64,000 nt of DNA from SIG480 sp045537045 (GCA_045537045.1 JAZSOS010000011.1:1-64000), one strand, 5' to 3'. Counted from the first letter of the stretch, positions 36,227-45,739 are shown. Notes: generated by a model not told the origin, from the letters alone. Program-made: numbers and translations.

Positions 36227-37105
36227 ATGAAAATTATAGATTTACTGTCAGAAAAGAAACTTTCGCTTTCGTTTGAGGTTTTTCCACCGAAGACAGAGAT
36301 GGGGTTTGACAGTGTAAAGAGCGCAACAGAGGAAATCGCAAAGCTCCGTCCCTCTTTTATGAGCGTTACCTACGGCGCGGGTGGCGGCACAAGCCGCTAT
36401 ACGCTTGACATTGCAAAAAACATAAAAGCGCGCTATGACGTTCCCACGCTTGCACATCTTACCTGTGTGTCCTCCACAAAGGAAACCGTGCGGAATATGA
36501 TTGAAAACATAAAAGCCGCAGGCATACAGAACGTTATGGCACTGCGCGGCGACATTCCCGAAGATAAACTGAATGAGGACAGAAGCCGCTGGGACTACAC
36601 CCACGCAATTGACCTTATCCGCGAGCTTAGCGAAGCCGGTGAGGATTTTTGCATTGCGGGTGCGTGTTATCCGGAAATACATCCGGAAAGCCAAAACCAG
36701 AAGGACGATATCGCACGCCTTAAGGAAAAGGTTGATGCTGGATGCGATTTTCTTACAACGCAGATGTTCTTTGACAACAACCTACTCTACAATTTCCTGT
36801 ATAAAATCCGCGAAGCAGGAATTACAGTGCCAATTGTGCCGGGCATTATGCCGATAACTAATGCCAATCAGGTTGAACGTGCAATGAAGCTTTCCTGCTC
36901 ATTTATGCCGCAGCGCTTTAAAAGCCTTGTTGATAAATTCGGTTCAAATCCTGCCGCAATGAAGCAGGCGGGCATTGCATATGCAACCGACCAGATTATT
37001 GACCTTTATGCAAACGGAATCACAAACGTCCATGTCTACTCTATGAACAAGCCGGATATCGCAGAAAAAATACAGAGCAATCTCTCCGATATCCTTGGAA
37101 GATGA
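36227..37105 (+). CDS. metF: 5,10-methylenetetrahydrofolate reductase
   Basis: The 292-residue flavoenzyme makes 5-methyl-tetrahydrofolate for methionine synthesis. It opens with LSFEVFPPKTEMG, contains VTYGAGGGTSRYT, ALRGDIPED, and TTQMFFDNNLLYNFL, all conserved in MetF, and has the usual length. It is the first gene of a three-gene operon; its TGA overlaps the next ATG. The methyl donor it makes is consumed by the MetH encoded two genes downstream. Confidence 0.95.
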   Translation: MKIIDLLSEKKLSLSFEVFPPKTEMGFDSVKSATEEIAKLRPSFMSVTYGAGGGTSRYTLDIAKNIKARYDVPTLAHLTCVSSTKETVRNMIENIKAAGIQNVMALRGDIPEDKLNEDRSRWDYTHAIDLIRELSEAGEDFCIAGACYPEIHPESQNQKDDIARLKEKVDAGCDFLTTQMFFDNNLLYNFLYKIREAGITVPIVPGIMPITNANQVERAMKLSCSFMPQRFKSLVDKFGSNPAAMKQAGIAYATDQIIDLYANGITNVHVYSMNKPDIAEKIQSNLSDILGR

Positions 37106-37701
37106 CTATGGAAGTAATAACAAAAACGTACCCCGCACCAAACATGAACGTGCATGAAGCTCTCCGCTATGCAGGGTGCGCTCGGGAAAACTTTGAAATG
37201 CTTGAACTTTTGCGCAGCTGTGTGGATGAAGCAGAGTCGCTTTTTATATATAAGGTTTGTTACTGCATACTTGATACAAAAATACAGGACAATATATGCG
37301 ATTTCGGTTACTTTTCGGTACAGTCGGAAAAGCTTGCAAAAAATCTCTCTGGTTGCGAACATGTTCTTCTCTTTGCCGCAACCGTTGGCACGGCGCTCGA
37401 CCGCCTTATTGCAAAACACACACGCCTTTCCCCCGCACGTGCCGTAATGCTTCAGGCGCTGGGATCTGAGCGCGTTGAGTCGCTTTGCGATATGTTCTGT
37501 ATGGAGTTCGAACTGGAAAACAGAATAGCTTTAAAGCCGCGGTTTTCGCCGGGCTACGGAGATCTTTCGCTTGATGTCCAAAAGGACATTTTTTCTGTTT
37601 TGAACTGCCCGAAAAACATCGGTGTGTATTTAAACGACAGTCTTTTGATGTCTCCGTCAAAGTCCGTTACGGCTTTTGCGGGGATAGGAGGAAACATATG
37701 A
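37102..37701 (+). CDS. Stand-alone methionine synthase reactivation-domain protein
   Basis: The 199-residue protein resembles the C-terminal activation domain of MetH, which binds S-adenosylmethionine and helps restore oxidised cobalamin. Visible features are LLFAATVGTALDRLI, the LQALGSERVESLCD helix and LKPRFSPGYGDLSLDVQKDIF, the last being the SAM-binding RxxPGYG-type motif of MetH. It overlaps metF (ATGA) and metH (its TGA at 37699-37701 overlaps the metH ATG at 37698). The downstream MetH lacks this domain, so the pair forms a split methionine synthase. Confidence 0.88.
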   Translation: MTMEVITKTYPAPNMNVHEALRYAGCARENFEMLELLRSCVDEAESLFIYKVCYCILDTKIQDNICDFGYFSVQSEKLAKNLSGCEHVLLFAATVGTALDRLIAKHTRLSPARAVMLQALGSERVESLCDMFCMEFELENRIALKPRFSPGYGDLSLDVQKDIFSVLNCPKNIGVYLNDSLLMSPSKSVTAFAGIGGNI

Positions 37702-40103
37702 ACTTTTCAGAATTTTTAAAAAACAATATTGTCTATCTCGATGGAGGTATGGGCACGCTTCTGCAAGGGCGAGGACTTACCCCCGGCGAGCTTCCGGAGC
37801 GTTGGAACATAACTCATCCGGATGTTATCTGCGATATTCACAAAGCATATTTTGATGCAGGGAGCAATGTTGTAACTGCAAACACATTCGGCGCTAATGC
37901 ACTGAAGTTTGATGATGCCGAACTTGAAGAAATAATCTGCGCTGCGCTGAATAACGCACGCCGAGCAAAAGAGGAAAGTGATTCTTCGCAGGAGAAATTC
38001 ATTGCGCTGGATATCGGACCGTCCGGCAAGCTTCTTTCGCCACTTGGTGACCTTGACTTTGAAAATGCGGTAAGCCTTTTTGCAAAAACCGTACGTCTTG
38101 GCGCAAAATACGGTGCTGACCTCGTTATAATAGAGACGATGAACGACAGCTATGAAACAAAGGCGGCTCTTCTTGCAGTTAAGGAAAACTGCAACCTTCC
38201 CGTAATCGTTTCCAACGCTTACGGCGAGGACGGAAAACTTATGACCGGTGCAACACCTGAGGCAATGGTGGCACTCCTTGAAGGCATGGGGGCGGATGTT
38301 ATCGGTGCAAACTGCTCACTCGGCCCGCGCCAGCTCCGCGGTGTTATGGAAAGACTTCTCGCCGTTTCTTCCGTACCTGTTGTTTTTCAACCCAATGCAG
38401 GGCTTCCGAAATCCGTTTCCGGCAAGACCGTCTTTGATGTTGATGCAGACGAATTTTCCGATGAGGTTTGCGAGCTTATAAAGCTTGGCGTGCGCGTTGC
38501 AGGCGGCTGTTGCGGCACAACACCTGAATATATAAAAAAGGTTGCAGAAAAAACGGCAGGCATCGCGCCCGCCGCAGTCACTGACAAAAATTTTACCGTT
38601 ATTTCTTCGTACACCCACGCGGTAACATTCGGTGATGACCCGATTCTCATAGGTGAGCGCATCAACCCCACAGGCAAAAAGCGCTTTAAGCAAGCCCTTT
38701 TGGAAAATGATATGAACTACATTCTCGCAGAGGGTGTAAAACAGCAGGAGATGGGAGTTCACGCGCTTGATGTCAACGTAGGTATTCCGGATATCAATGA
38801 GCAGAAGATGCTTAGCGATACGGTGCGCGAGCTTCAGGCTATAAGTGACCTTCCGCTCCAGATTGACACCTCCGATGCTGTTGCAATGGAAAGCGCACTG
38901 CGCCGCTACAACGGCAAAGCAATGATAAACTCCGTGAACGGCAAGGAAGATAGCATGCACGCTATCTTCCCTCTCGTGAAGAAATACGGCGGCGTTGTCG
39001 TTGCGCTCACGCTTGACGAAAACGGAATTCCGGATACGGCAGACGGCCGCTTTGAAATTGCAAAAAAAATCCTTTCCGTCGCCGAGAGATATGGCATTGC
39101 GAAAAAAGACATCATCTTCGACACGCTTGCCATGACAATCAGCGCGGACTCATCTGCGGCGCTTGCAACGCTCCGGTCTCTCAAGCGCATAAAGGACGAG
39201 CTTGGTGTTCACACCTCGCTCGGCGTTTCCAACGTATCATTCGGACTTCCGAACCGCGATGCGATAAACGGAACGTTTTTTGCGCTCGCGCTTGAAAACG
39301 GGCTTTCCGCCGCCATTATGAATCCGTATTCTGCCGATATGATGAGAACTTATTACACCTACCGCGCGCTAAAAGGACTTGACTTAAACTGTGCCGAGTA
39401 TATTTCTGCGGCAGAGAGCTTTACAACCTCTGTTGCACAAGCCCCTGTCACCACTGAGAAGCGCGATGCAAATCACACCTCGGTCCTTTCCGAGGCGATA
39501 ATCCGCGGACTTCGCGACAAGGCAGGTCAGGTATGTGCCTCACTTCTTGAAAAGACAGCACCACTTGATATCGTAACGAATGAAATCATTCCCGCTCTTG
39601 ATACCGTAGGACGCGGATTCGAGAACAAAACCGTGTACCTCCCCCAGCTTCTTATGAGCGCTGAGGCGGCAAAAAGCGCGTTTGAAAAAATTAAAGGCGC
39701 GATGCAAACCGGCAACGAAAGTACTCCCTCAAAAGCAAAATTCGTCCTTGCCACAGTGCACGGAGATATTCACGACATAGGCAAAAACATAGTAAAGCTT
39801 CTTCTTGAAAATTATGGATATGATGTTATTGACCTCGGACGTGACGTCGCACCCGAAAAAATTGCCGAAACGGTCTGTGAGCTTCATGCCTCTTACGTTG
39901 GGCTTTCTGCACTTATGACTACCACTGTTTCCGCAATGGAAGAAACGATAAAGCTTCTACGTAAATGTGCGCCGGAATGCAGGGTAATCGTCGGCGGTGC
40001 GGTTCTCACGCCCGAATATGCCGAAAAAATCGGAGCAGACAAATATGCTCCCGATGCGATGAGTGCTGTGCGCTGGCTTGAAGAAATGTGTACAGATGCC
40101 TAA
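37698..40103 (+). CDS. metH: Cobalamin-dependent methionine synthase lacking the reactivation domain
   Basis: The 801-residue enzyme moves a methyl group from methyl-folate to homocysteine. Domains: homocysteine-binding barrel (about 1-290) with GANCSLGP and zinc Cys in AGGCCGTTPEYI; pterin-binding barrel (about 310-580) with GERINPTGKKRF; cobalamin cap (about 595-680); and a B12 Rossmann domain with the His ligand in VHGDIHDIGKN (near 692). The protein stops after the B12 domain, about 350 residues short of the E. coli enzyme; the gene just upstream supplies the missing part. Confidence 0.96.
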   Translation: MNFSEFLKNNIVYLDGGMGTLLQGRGLTPGELPERWNITHPDVICDIHKAYFDAGSNVVTANTFGANALKFDDAELEEIICAALNNARRAKEESDSSQEKFIALDIGPSGKLLSPLGDLDFENAVSLFAKTVRLGAKYGADLVIIETMNDSYETKAALLAVKENCNLPVIVSNAYGEDGKLMTGATPEAMVALLEGMGADVIGANCSLGPRQLRGVMERLLAVSSVPVVFQPNAGLPKSVSGKTVFDVDADEFSDEVCELIKLGVRVAGGCCGTTPEYIKKVAEKTAGIAPAAVTDKNFTVISSYTHAVTFGDDPILIGERINPTGKKRFKQALLENDMNYILAEGVKQQEMGVHALDVNVGIPDINEQKMLSDTVRELQAISDLPLQIDTSDAVAMESALRRYNGKAMINSVNGKEDSMHAIFPLVKKYGGVVVALTLDENGIPDTADGRFEIAKKILSVAERYGIAKKDIIFDTLAMTISADSSAALATLRSLKRIKDELGVHTSLGVSNVSFGLPNRDAINGTFFALALENGLSAAIMNPYSADMMRTYYTYRALKGLDLNCAEYISAAESFTTSVAQAPVTTEKRDANHTSVLSEAIIRGLRDKAGQVCASLLEKTAPLDIVTNEIIPALDTVGRGFENKTVYLPQLLMSAEAAKSAFEKIKGAMQTGNESTPSKAKFVLATVHGDIHDIGKNIVKLLLENYGYDVIDLGRDVAPEKIAETVCELHASYVGLSALMTTTVSAMEETIKLLRKCAPECRVIVGGAVLTPEYAEKIGADKYAPDAMSAVRWLEEMCTDA

Positions 40104-40119
40104 AAAGGATATTGACATA

Positions 40120-40157
40120 AAAAGGAACGCAAAAGATGAACTTTTTGCGTTCCTTTT
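40120..40157. terminator. Bidirectional terminator between metH and pncB
   Basis: AAAAGGAACGCAAAA (40120-40134) pairs with TTTTGCGTTCCTTTT (40143-40157) between convergent genes. Confidence 0.9.
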
Positions 40158-40164
40158 CGTTTCA

Positions 40165-41601
40165 TTAATGTGTATCGAGAAGATTTTTGCGGACAGTCCA
40201 GAGCTTTTCGGACAGGTCAACAATATACTTGTGCGGGTTTTCAAAGCGACACACCTCTGCCCACAGCTCATCTGTCGATTTTGCGCAGTAGTCACGGATT
40301 TCTTCAATAGTGCGGTCTGTGTATACGCACTGCCCCTTATCGTAAATCTTTTCAAGAAGCGGACGCGCCGTAAAGTTTTCAATCGTCTTGCGCTTCCACG
40401 TATGCTCGGGATGGAAAAGCTCATACGGCGCATTACTCTCTATAACCTCGTCGTGGAGCGTGATGACATCCGCCATAGCTTTGCCGCTCTCGTTGTCGAA
40501 GAGACGCCAGACCTGCTTAAAGCCCGGGAGTGTAATTTTTTCGATATTTTCTGAAAGCTTGATTTTAGGAATTATTTCACCGTCAGCTTCAACACCGACC
40601 AGCTTGTACACTCCGCCAAAAACCGGCTCACTGCGCGAGGTGATAAGCCGCTCGCCTACACCGAAAATGTCAATCTGTGCACCCTGCATGATAATATCGC
40701 GGATAATGTATTCATCCAGCGCATTTGATGCGATAATTTTGCAGTCGGGATATCCTGCGTCGTCAAGCATTTTGCGCGCTTTTTTTGAGAGGTAAGTCAT
40801 ATCACCGCTGTCAATGCGGATGCTCTTCGGGCGGCATCTGCGCGGTTTTAACTCTTCATCAAACACTTTAATTGCATTCGGAATACCGGATTTTAAAACG
40901 TTGTAGGTATCTACAAGGAAAGCGCAGTTATCCGGATACGTGCGTGCATATGCGCGGAAAGCATCAAGCTCTGTGGGGAACATCTGAATCCAGCTGTGTG
41001 CCATTGTTCCGGTAGCCGGAACGCCATAATCGCGCTCCGATATTGTACACGCCGTGCCGGTACATCCGCCGATATACGCCGCACGCGCACCGTAGATAGC
41101 ACCGTCATATCCTTGAGCGCGGCGAGAACCAAACTCCATAACCGGACGTCCCTGCGCCGCACGGACAATGCGGTTTGACTTCGTTGCAATAAGACTCTGA
41201 TGATTTATTGTGAGAAGAACCATTGTTTCAATCATCTGCGCCTCAATCGCCGGGCCGCGGACGACGACAATTGGCTCACCGGGGAAAATGGGTGTGCCCT
41301 CGGGCACCGCCCACACGTCGCAGGTGAACTTAAATCCGCGCAGATAAGAAAGGAACTCTTCATCAAAAATCTTCTTTGAGCGGAGATATTCTATATCCTC
41401 ATCATTAAACTTAAGCGTTCTGAGATATTCAACAAGCTGTTCCACGCCCGCCATAATCGCAAAACCACCGCCGTCGGGAATCTTGCGGAAGAACATATCA
41501 AAATATGTTACAGTATCTTTCATTCCAGTTGAAAAATAACCCTTTGCCATTGTCAGCTCATAAAAATCCATGAGCATGGTCAGGTTTATGTCTTTTTTCA
41601 T
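40165..41601 (-). CDS. pncB: Nicotinate phosphoribosyltransferase
   Basis: The 478-residue enzyme makes nicotinate mononucleotide from nicotinate and PRPP (NAD salvage). It opens LTMLMDFYELTMAKGYF, has RRAQGYDGAIYGARAAYIGG near 175 (active-site region), IRIDSGDMTYLSKKAR near 275 and FGVGERLITS, all family features. AGGAGACAATGAT before the ATG at 41601 fixes the start. It is monocistronic. Confidence 0.95.
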   Translation of the reverse strand: MKKDINLTMLMDFYELTMAKGYFSTGMKDTVTYFDMFFRKIPDGGGFAIMAGVEQLVEYLRTLKFNDEDIEYLRSKKIFDEEFLSYLRGFKFTCDVWAVPEGTPIFPGEPIVVVRGPAIEAQMIETMVLLTINHQSLIATKSNRIVRAAQGRPVMEFGSRRAQGYDGAIYGARAAYIGGCTGTACTISERDYGVPATGTMAHSWIQMFPTELDAFRAYARTYPDNCAFLVDTYNVLKSGIPNAIKVFDEELKPRRCRPKSIRIDSGDMTYLSKKARKMLDDAGYPDCKIIASNALDEYIIRDIIMQGAQIDIFGVGERLITSRSEPVFGGVYKLVGVEADGEIIPKIKLSENIEKITLPGFKQVWRLFDNESGKAMADVITLHDEVIESNAPYELFHPEHTWKRKTIENFTARPLLEKIYDKGQCVYTDRTIEEIRDYCAKSTDELWAEVCRFENPHKYIVDLSEKLWTVRKNLLDTH

Positions 41602-41698
41602 ATCATTGTCTCCTGTATGGTGATAAGAATATTTTACCACTCTCCGTGCGTTTTATCAAGAGGAATGTGTTTTTTGTTCGCCGAAAAGCTAATAAAAC

Positions 41699-41725
41699 TG
41701 CCGCGTGCTCAAAAAGCACGCGGCA
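41699..41725. terminator. Terminator after kduD
   Basis: TGCCGCGTGCT (41699-41709) pairs with AGCACGCGGCA (41715-41725), with T-rich tracts on both sides. Confidence 0.85.
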
Positions 41726-41732
41726 TAATTTT

Positions 41733-42527
41733 TTACGGCTGTTTGCCGATGTAAGCAAGGATTCCGCCGTCTACGTAGAGGACGTGGCCGTTTACGAAGT
41801 TGGAAGCATCGGATGCAAGGAAAACTGCAGGTCCGACAAGGTCCTCCGGATCGCCCCAGCGTGCTGCCGGAGTCTTGGCGATAATGAACTGGTCAAACGG
41901 ATGACGGCTGCCGTCCGGCTGCTTCTCGCGAAGCGGAGCGGTCTGCGGAGTTGCAATATAACCCGGACCGATACCGTTGCACTGGATGTTGTATTCGCCG
42001 TACTCGGAGCAGATGTTGCGGGTAAGCATCTTAAGTCCGCCTTTTGCAGCAGCGTAAGCCGAAACAGTCTCACGGCCAAGCTCACTCATCATTGAGCAGA
42101 TGTTGATAATCTTGCCGTGTCCCTTCTTAATCATGGACGGGATAACTGCCTTTGAAACGATGAACGGAGCGTTGAGGTCAACGTCGATAACCTTGCGGAA
42201 ATCCTCTGCGCTCATTTCACACATCGGGATTCTCTTTATGATACCTGCGTTGTTTACAAGGATGTCGATAACTCCGACTTCCTTTTCAATCTTTGCAACA
42301 AGCTCATTTACAGAAGCTTCGTTTGTTACGTCACAAACATAGCCTTTTGCATCAATGCCGTCAGCCTTGTATGCCGCAATACCCTTGTCGACAAGCTCCT
42401 GATTGATGTCGTTAAAAACGATTTTTGCGCCTGCATTTGCAAATCCCTTTGCAAGTGCGTAGCCGATACCGTAGGATGCGCCCGTTACGAGAGCAACCTT
42501 ACCTGTTAAATCAAACATATTATTCAT
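41733..42527 (-). CDS. kduD: 2-dehydro-3-deoxy-D-gluconate 5-dehydrogenase
   Basis: The 264-residue short-chain dehydrogenase has the cofactor motif GASYGIG near 16, NNAG near 92, and the catalytic Ser/Tyr/Lys set around SMMSELGRETVSAYAAAKGG. It reduces 2,5-diketo-3-deoxygluconate to 2-keto-3-deoxygluconate, the step after KduI in breakdown of unsaturated uronates from pectin or glycosaminoglycans. KduI is encoded directly upstream (one base gap), which supports this assignment over a generic gluconate dehydrogenase. Confidence 0.9.
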   Translation of the reverse strand: MNNMFDLTGKVALVTGASYGIGYALAKGFANAGAKIVFNDINQELVDKGIAAYKADGIDAKGYVCDVTNEASVNELVAKIEKEVGVIDILVNNAGIIKRIPMCEMSAEDFRKVIDVDLNAPFIVSKAVIPSMIKKGHGKIINICSMMSELGRETVSAYAAAKGGLKMLTRNICSEYGEYNIQCNGIGPGYIATPQTAPLREKQPDGSRHPFDQFIIAKTPAARWGDPEDLVGPAVFLASDASNFVNGHVLYVDGGILAYIGKQP

Positions 42528-42528
42528 T

Positions 42529-44154
42529 TTAGAACAGCTCCTTCATTCCGACATGATCCATGTCTGTAAATTCCTGATTTTCTCCGCACATTGCCCAGAT
42601 AAAGGAATATGCGCGTGTGCCGACGCCGGCATGGATAGACCAGCTCGGGCTGATGACGGCTTCTTCGTTTCTCATAACGATGTGGCGTGTTTCGTTTGGC
42701 TCGCCCATCATGTGGAAAACAACATCGTCCTCCTGCATATCGAGATAGAGATAAACCTCCATGCGGCGGTCGTGCGTGTGGCACGGCATTGTATTCCAGT
42801 TTGAACCCATTTCAAGGTTGGTAAGACCCATTGCGAGCTGACAGCTCTGCATAACCTCGGGGTGGATGTACTGGTTGATAACGCGGTGGTTACACTCCTC
42901 CGGACTTCCGCAAGGAACCTTCTTTGCCTTTGTAATATCAATCTTCACTGTCGGGTATTCCTTGTGAGCTGGGCAGGAAGAGATATAGAACTTCGGCGGA
43001 TCGTTCTCGTCAACACACTTGAATGTAATTTCACGGTTGCCGCGGCCGATGTAGATGCCGTCGCGCGGGTTCATTTCATACTCAACGCCGTCAACGGTGA
43101 TGATGCCCTTGCCGCCGATGTTGATGCAGCCCATCTCGCGGCGCTCAAGGAAGTAGTCTGCCGCAAGCTCTTTGCCTGCCTCAAGGCGAAGCTCCTGATA
43201 AATCGGCATTGCGCCTGCTGTGATAATTCTGTCGATATGGCTGTAAACCATACGAATGTTATCCTTTGTAAAGAGCTTTGAAATGTGGAACTCTTCACGA
43301 AGGCGTTCGGTTGTGTAATGCTTCATGTCGCGGGGGTTTGATGCATTTCTGATTTCCATTTTACTTAAATCCTCCTTGATATATTTTCCGTAAACCTCTA
43401 CCTCTGTAAGCGCTGCCCACGAAAGCGGGAAGGTCGCCTGACGAAAGTTTTTGAGATTAACGGTTCTGGTTTTTATTACCTCGGGCAAAATAAGCTCCTG
43501 CCCTTTTTCGGTCTTTTCAAATTCAGCGGTGTAGCTTTCTCCACCATCGAAGATAACGTCCACGCTCTTCCAATATGTATCGTGCGGGAAATCTGCGCGG
43601 AGGAAAAACACAAGCCTCTCGACCTCAACCGGTGCGCCGAAATCAAGCTTATATTCAAGATCCTCTCGTGCGCCGCCCGCCCACGAATGGAACGGATACG
43701 CGCCGTGACCGACATTTTCGCGCATACCGTCTATTGCATTACGCTCAAAGAAAGCGGGGTTGTCGCGCGTTACGAGATTAGCAGATGCGTGCGGGAAGTA
43801 TTTTTTCTGCCCGCGGATGTCATACGGGTTAAGTGCAATATTTCGCGTTCCGTAAATTTCCTCTTCCGTCGGCTCACTTATCTGAATTTTGTGACCGTGC
43901 CCGACAAAGGAATATTCCGAGTACATATTGCGCAGGTTTCCGAACGGAATCTCATACTCCAGCCTGCCCTGCGGATTGTATATAATTGCATCGCCGAGCG
44001 TAGAATCAAGCTGAATCTTGATAAATTCGCAAAGCGGGGCTGAGATGCATATCTTTGTACCCTCTTCGTAAACGCCGTCATAAACAACGTCTATCTCTTT
44101 TGTGCATTCCGAAAACAGCACATCTCCGTTTTTGTTAATTATTTTTAATTCCAT
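42529..44154 (-). CDS. kduI: KduI isomerase fused to an N-terminal carbohydrate-binding-like domain
   Basis: The 541-residue frame has a complete KduI (5-dehydro-4-deoxy-D-glucuronate isomerase) in residues 266-541, the usual 276-residue length, with the metal motif PCHTHDRRMEVYLY and the later His in SIHAGVG. Residues 1-265 look like a beta-sandwich, discoidin/CBM-like region (FFERNAIDGMREN, FHSWAGGAREDLEYKLDFG, VEVYGKYI). There is no signal peptide. The KduI part has its own strong AAGGAGG 11 bases before an in-frame ATG at 43359, so a separate KduI may also be made from inside the gene. It precedes kduD. Confidence 0.88.
   Translation of the reverse strand: MELKIINKNGDVLFSECTKEIDVVYDGVYEEGTKICISAPLCEFIKIQLDSTLGDAIIYNPQGRLEYEIPFGNLRNMYSEYSFVGHGHKIQISEPTEEEIYGTRNIALNPYDIRGQKKYFPHASANLVTRDNPAFFERNAIDGMRENVGHGAYPFHSWAGGAREDLEYKLDFGAPVEVERLVFFLRADFPHDTYWKSVDVIFDGGESYTAEFEKTEKGQELILPEVIKTRTVNLKNFRQATFPLSWAALTEVEVYGKYIKEDLSKMEIRNASNPRDMKHYTTERLREEFHISKLFTKDNIRMVYSHIDRIITAGAMPIYQELRLEAGKELAADYFLERREMGCINIGGKGIITVDGVEYEMNPRDGIYIGRGNREITFKCVDENDPPKFYISSCPAHKEYPTVKIDITKAKKVPCGSPEECNHRVINQYIHPEVMQSCQLAMGLTNLEMGSNWNTMPCHTHDRRMEVYLYLDMQEDDVVFHMMGEPNETRHIVMRNEEAVISPSWSIHAGVGTRAYSFIWAMCGENQEFTDMDHVGMKELF
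43359..43377 (-). promoter_or_regulatory. Internal Shine-Dalgarno and start of stand-alone KduI
   Basis: AAGGAGG (minus strand 43377-43371) precedes ATG (43359-43357), the normal KduI N-terminus MEIRNAS. In the long frame the same bases are read as KEDLSK with no stop in between. Confidence 0.7.
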
Positions 44155-44239
44155 AGAGGTATTTCTCCTTTTCTCTTTCGGTAGGACATACCTTATTACT
44201 AAACATCATACCACTATCATTGAGAAAAATCTATGCCGA

Positions 44240-44279
44240 AAAGACCTTTTTCTGTGCAAAAAACGCCAAATAGGTCTTT
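44240..44279. promoter_or_regulatory. Inverted repeat in the kduI/AraC divergent region
   Basis: AAAGACCT (44240-44247) and AGGTCTTT (44272-44279) form a perfect 8-base inverted repeat with 24 bases between. It lies between the divergent kduI and AraC genes and is a candidate operator for the regulator. Confidence 0.45.
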
Positions 44280-44326
44280 ACTTGCAGGATTGGATATGTT
44301 AAAATTATAGTTGAGGTGATTAATCC

Positions 44327-45154
44327 GTGAACGCTCAAAATAATATTTTGCTGGGAAAACTCAATATCGTCGACTTTCCCGAAGATTTTCCCGCAGTTCA
44401 TTATACATGCGAAAAAAAGTACAAGACGGTTGAGGACATGCAGTTTCACAACCATTTTGAATTTGGCATATGCCTTGAGGGACAAGGGATCTTCTTCATG
44501 GGCAACAAGATGATTCCGTTTGCACAGGGCAATGTCTCCATTATCCCGCCGGGAACTCCACATTTTGCGCAGAGCCTTGATGCACACCCGAGCCTGTGGC
44601 TGTTCGTTGCCTTTGATCCGAAAATTACAACGTTTCCGACCGAAAATATAGTTCCGAACATCGTATACGACAAGGCTATGGAACAGCTTTTGCATCTGAT
44701 TTCTGATGAGCTTACCTCTCGTTCAGATGGTTTTGGGTTTGCGATATCAGCACTGCTTGACGTACTGCTTGTGCGTGCACAGCGGCTTAATGCAGATGCA
44801 CCTACCTTCTTTACATACAGCGACGGTTTGTCGTCCGTATATCCCGCAATTGAGTATATAACGCAGCACTATCCTGAAAACATAGAGGTTGAAACTCTTG
44901 CATCTCTCTGCAGTATGAGCCTCACGCATTTCCGGCGCCGTTTTGTAACGGTTACAAGCATGACCCCCTTGCGCTATCTTCTTGTAATGCGGCTTCGCAT
45001 GGCAAGCGTTCTTCTCCGCCGCACGGACAGAAAAATATCCGACATCGCATTTGACGTCGGATACAACACGCTTTCCTCCTTCAATCGGCATTTTAAAGAA
45101 AACTATAAAATGAGTCCTAAGGATTACCGCACTGCGGAGGAAATAAAGTTTTAA
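44327..45154 (+). CDS. AraC family regulator with N-terminal cupin
   Basis: The 275-residue protein has a cupin sensor with FHNHFEFGICLEGQGIFFMGNK and IIPPGTPHFAQSL (about 35-95) and two C-terminal helix-turn-helix motifs, the second in ISDIAFDVGYNTLSSFNRHF followed by KMSPKDYR. It is divergent from the kduI-kduD genes, so it most likely activates uronate breakdown in response to a pathway intermediate (inference from position). The listed frame starts with a GTG at 44327 after GAGGTGATTAATCC. Confidence 0.9.
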   Translation: MNAQNNILLGKLNIVDFPEDFPAVHYTCEKKYKTVEDMQFHNHFEFGICLEGQGIFFMGNKMIPFAQGNVSIIPPGTPHFAQSLDAHPSLWLFVAFDPKITTFPTENIVPNIVYDKAMEQLLHLISDELTSRSDGFGFAISALLDVLLVRAQRLNADAPTFFTYSDGLSSVYPAIEYITQHYPENIEVETLASLCSMSLTHFRRRFVTVTSMTPLRYLLVMRLRMASVLLRRTDRKISDIAFDVGYNTLSSFNRHFKENYKMSPKDYRTAEEIKF

Positions 45155-45168
45155 AAAGTTATATATCA

Positions 45169-45198
45169 ATCAGCGCGGTGCAAAAGCACCGCGCTGAT
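45169..45198. terminator. Bidirectional terminator
   Basis: ATCAGCGCGGTGC (45169-45181) pairs with GCACCGCGCTGAT (45186-45198), then TTTTTT on the plus strand. It separates the convergent AraC and oxidoreductase genes. Confidence 0.9.
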
Positions 45199-45203
45199 GT
45201 TTT

Positions 45204-45737
45204 TTAACCGTTATATTCCATTCCGGCGTTGATTGCCTTGAGGTTTACTTCAAGAAGATTTGCGCGCTTTGCGGAAACAACTTTCTTCAAAGAGTCTTCG
45301 ATGTTGTCCGTGCGCATCCCGCTCTCCTTCATGAGCTTACCTGTGATAATCATATTCGCAAGCGTCGGTGCATCCATCTCCTGTGCCATCTTTGTTGCCG
45401 GGACATAGAACACCTTGACGTCCGTTCTCTCTACCTTACGCTCAATAAGGGTAGAATCAACAATAATTATTCCACCGGGAACAACTGCATCCTCATACTT
45501 ATCAAGAGACGGGAGGTTCATTGCAACAAGAACATCCGGGTTTGAAACAATCGGTGAACCGACCGGTTCATCCGAGAGAATAACGCTGCAGTTAGCTGTA
45601 CCGCCACGCATCTCCGGACCGTAGGACGGAAGCCAGCTAAGCTGTTTTCCCTCTATAAGTCCCTTATATGCGAGAAACTTTCCTGCGAAGAGGATACCCT
45701 GACCGCCGAAACCGGCTAAAAGAATCTGTGTCGTCAT
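45204..45737 (-). CDS. 2-oxoacid:ferredoxin oxidoreductase, gamma subunit
   Basis: The 177-residue subunit has LAGFGGQGILFAGKFLA at its N-terminus, the POR/VOR gamma-family hallmark, and LSWLPSYGPEMRGGTANCSVI near 35-55. It takes part in CoA binding and catalysis with the alpha and beta subunits. It is the last gene of the operon. In the branched-chain form (VOR) the complex interconverts branched 2-oxoacids and acyl-CoA plus CO2 using ferredoxin. Confidence 0.93.
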   Translation of the reverse strand: MTTQILLAGFGGQGILFAGKFLAYKGLIEGKQLSWLPSYGPEMRGGTANCSVILSDEPVGSPIVSNPDVLVAMNLPSLDKYEDAVVPGGIIIVDSTLIERKVERTDVKVFYVPATKMAQEMDAPTLANMIITGKLMKESGMRTDNIEDSLKKVVSAKRANLLEVNLKAINAGMEYNG

Positions 45738-45739
45738 GG

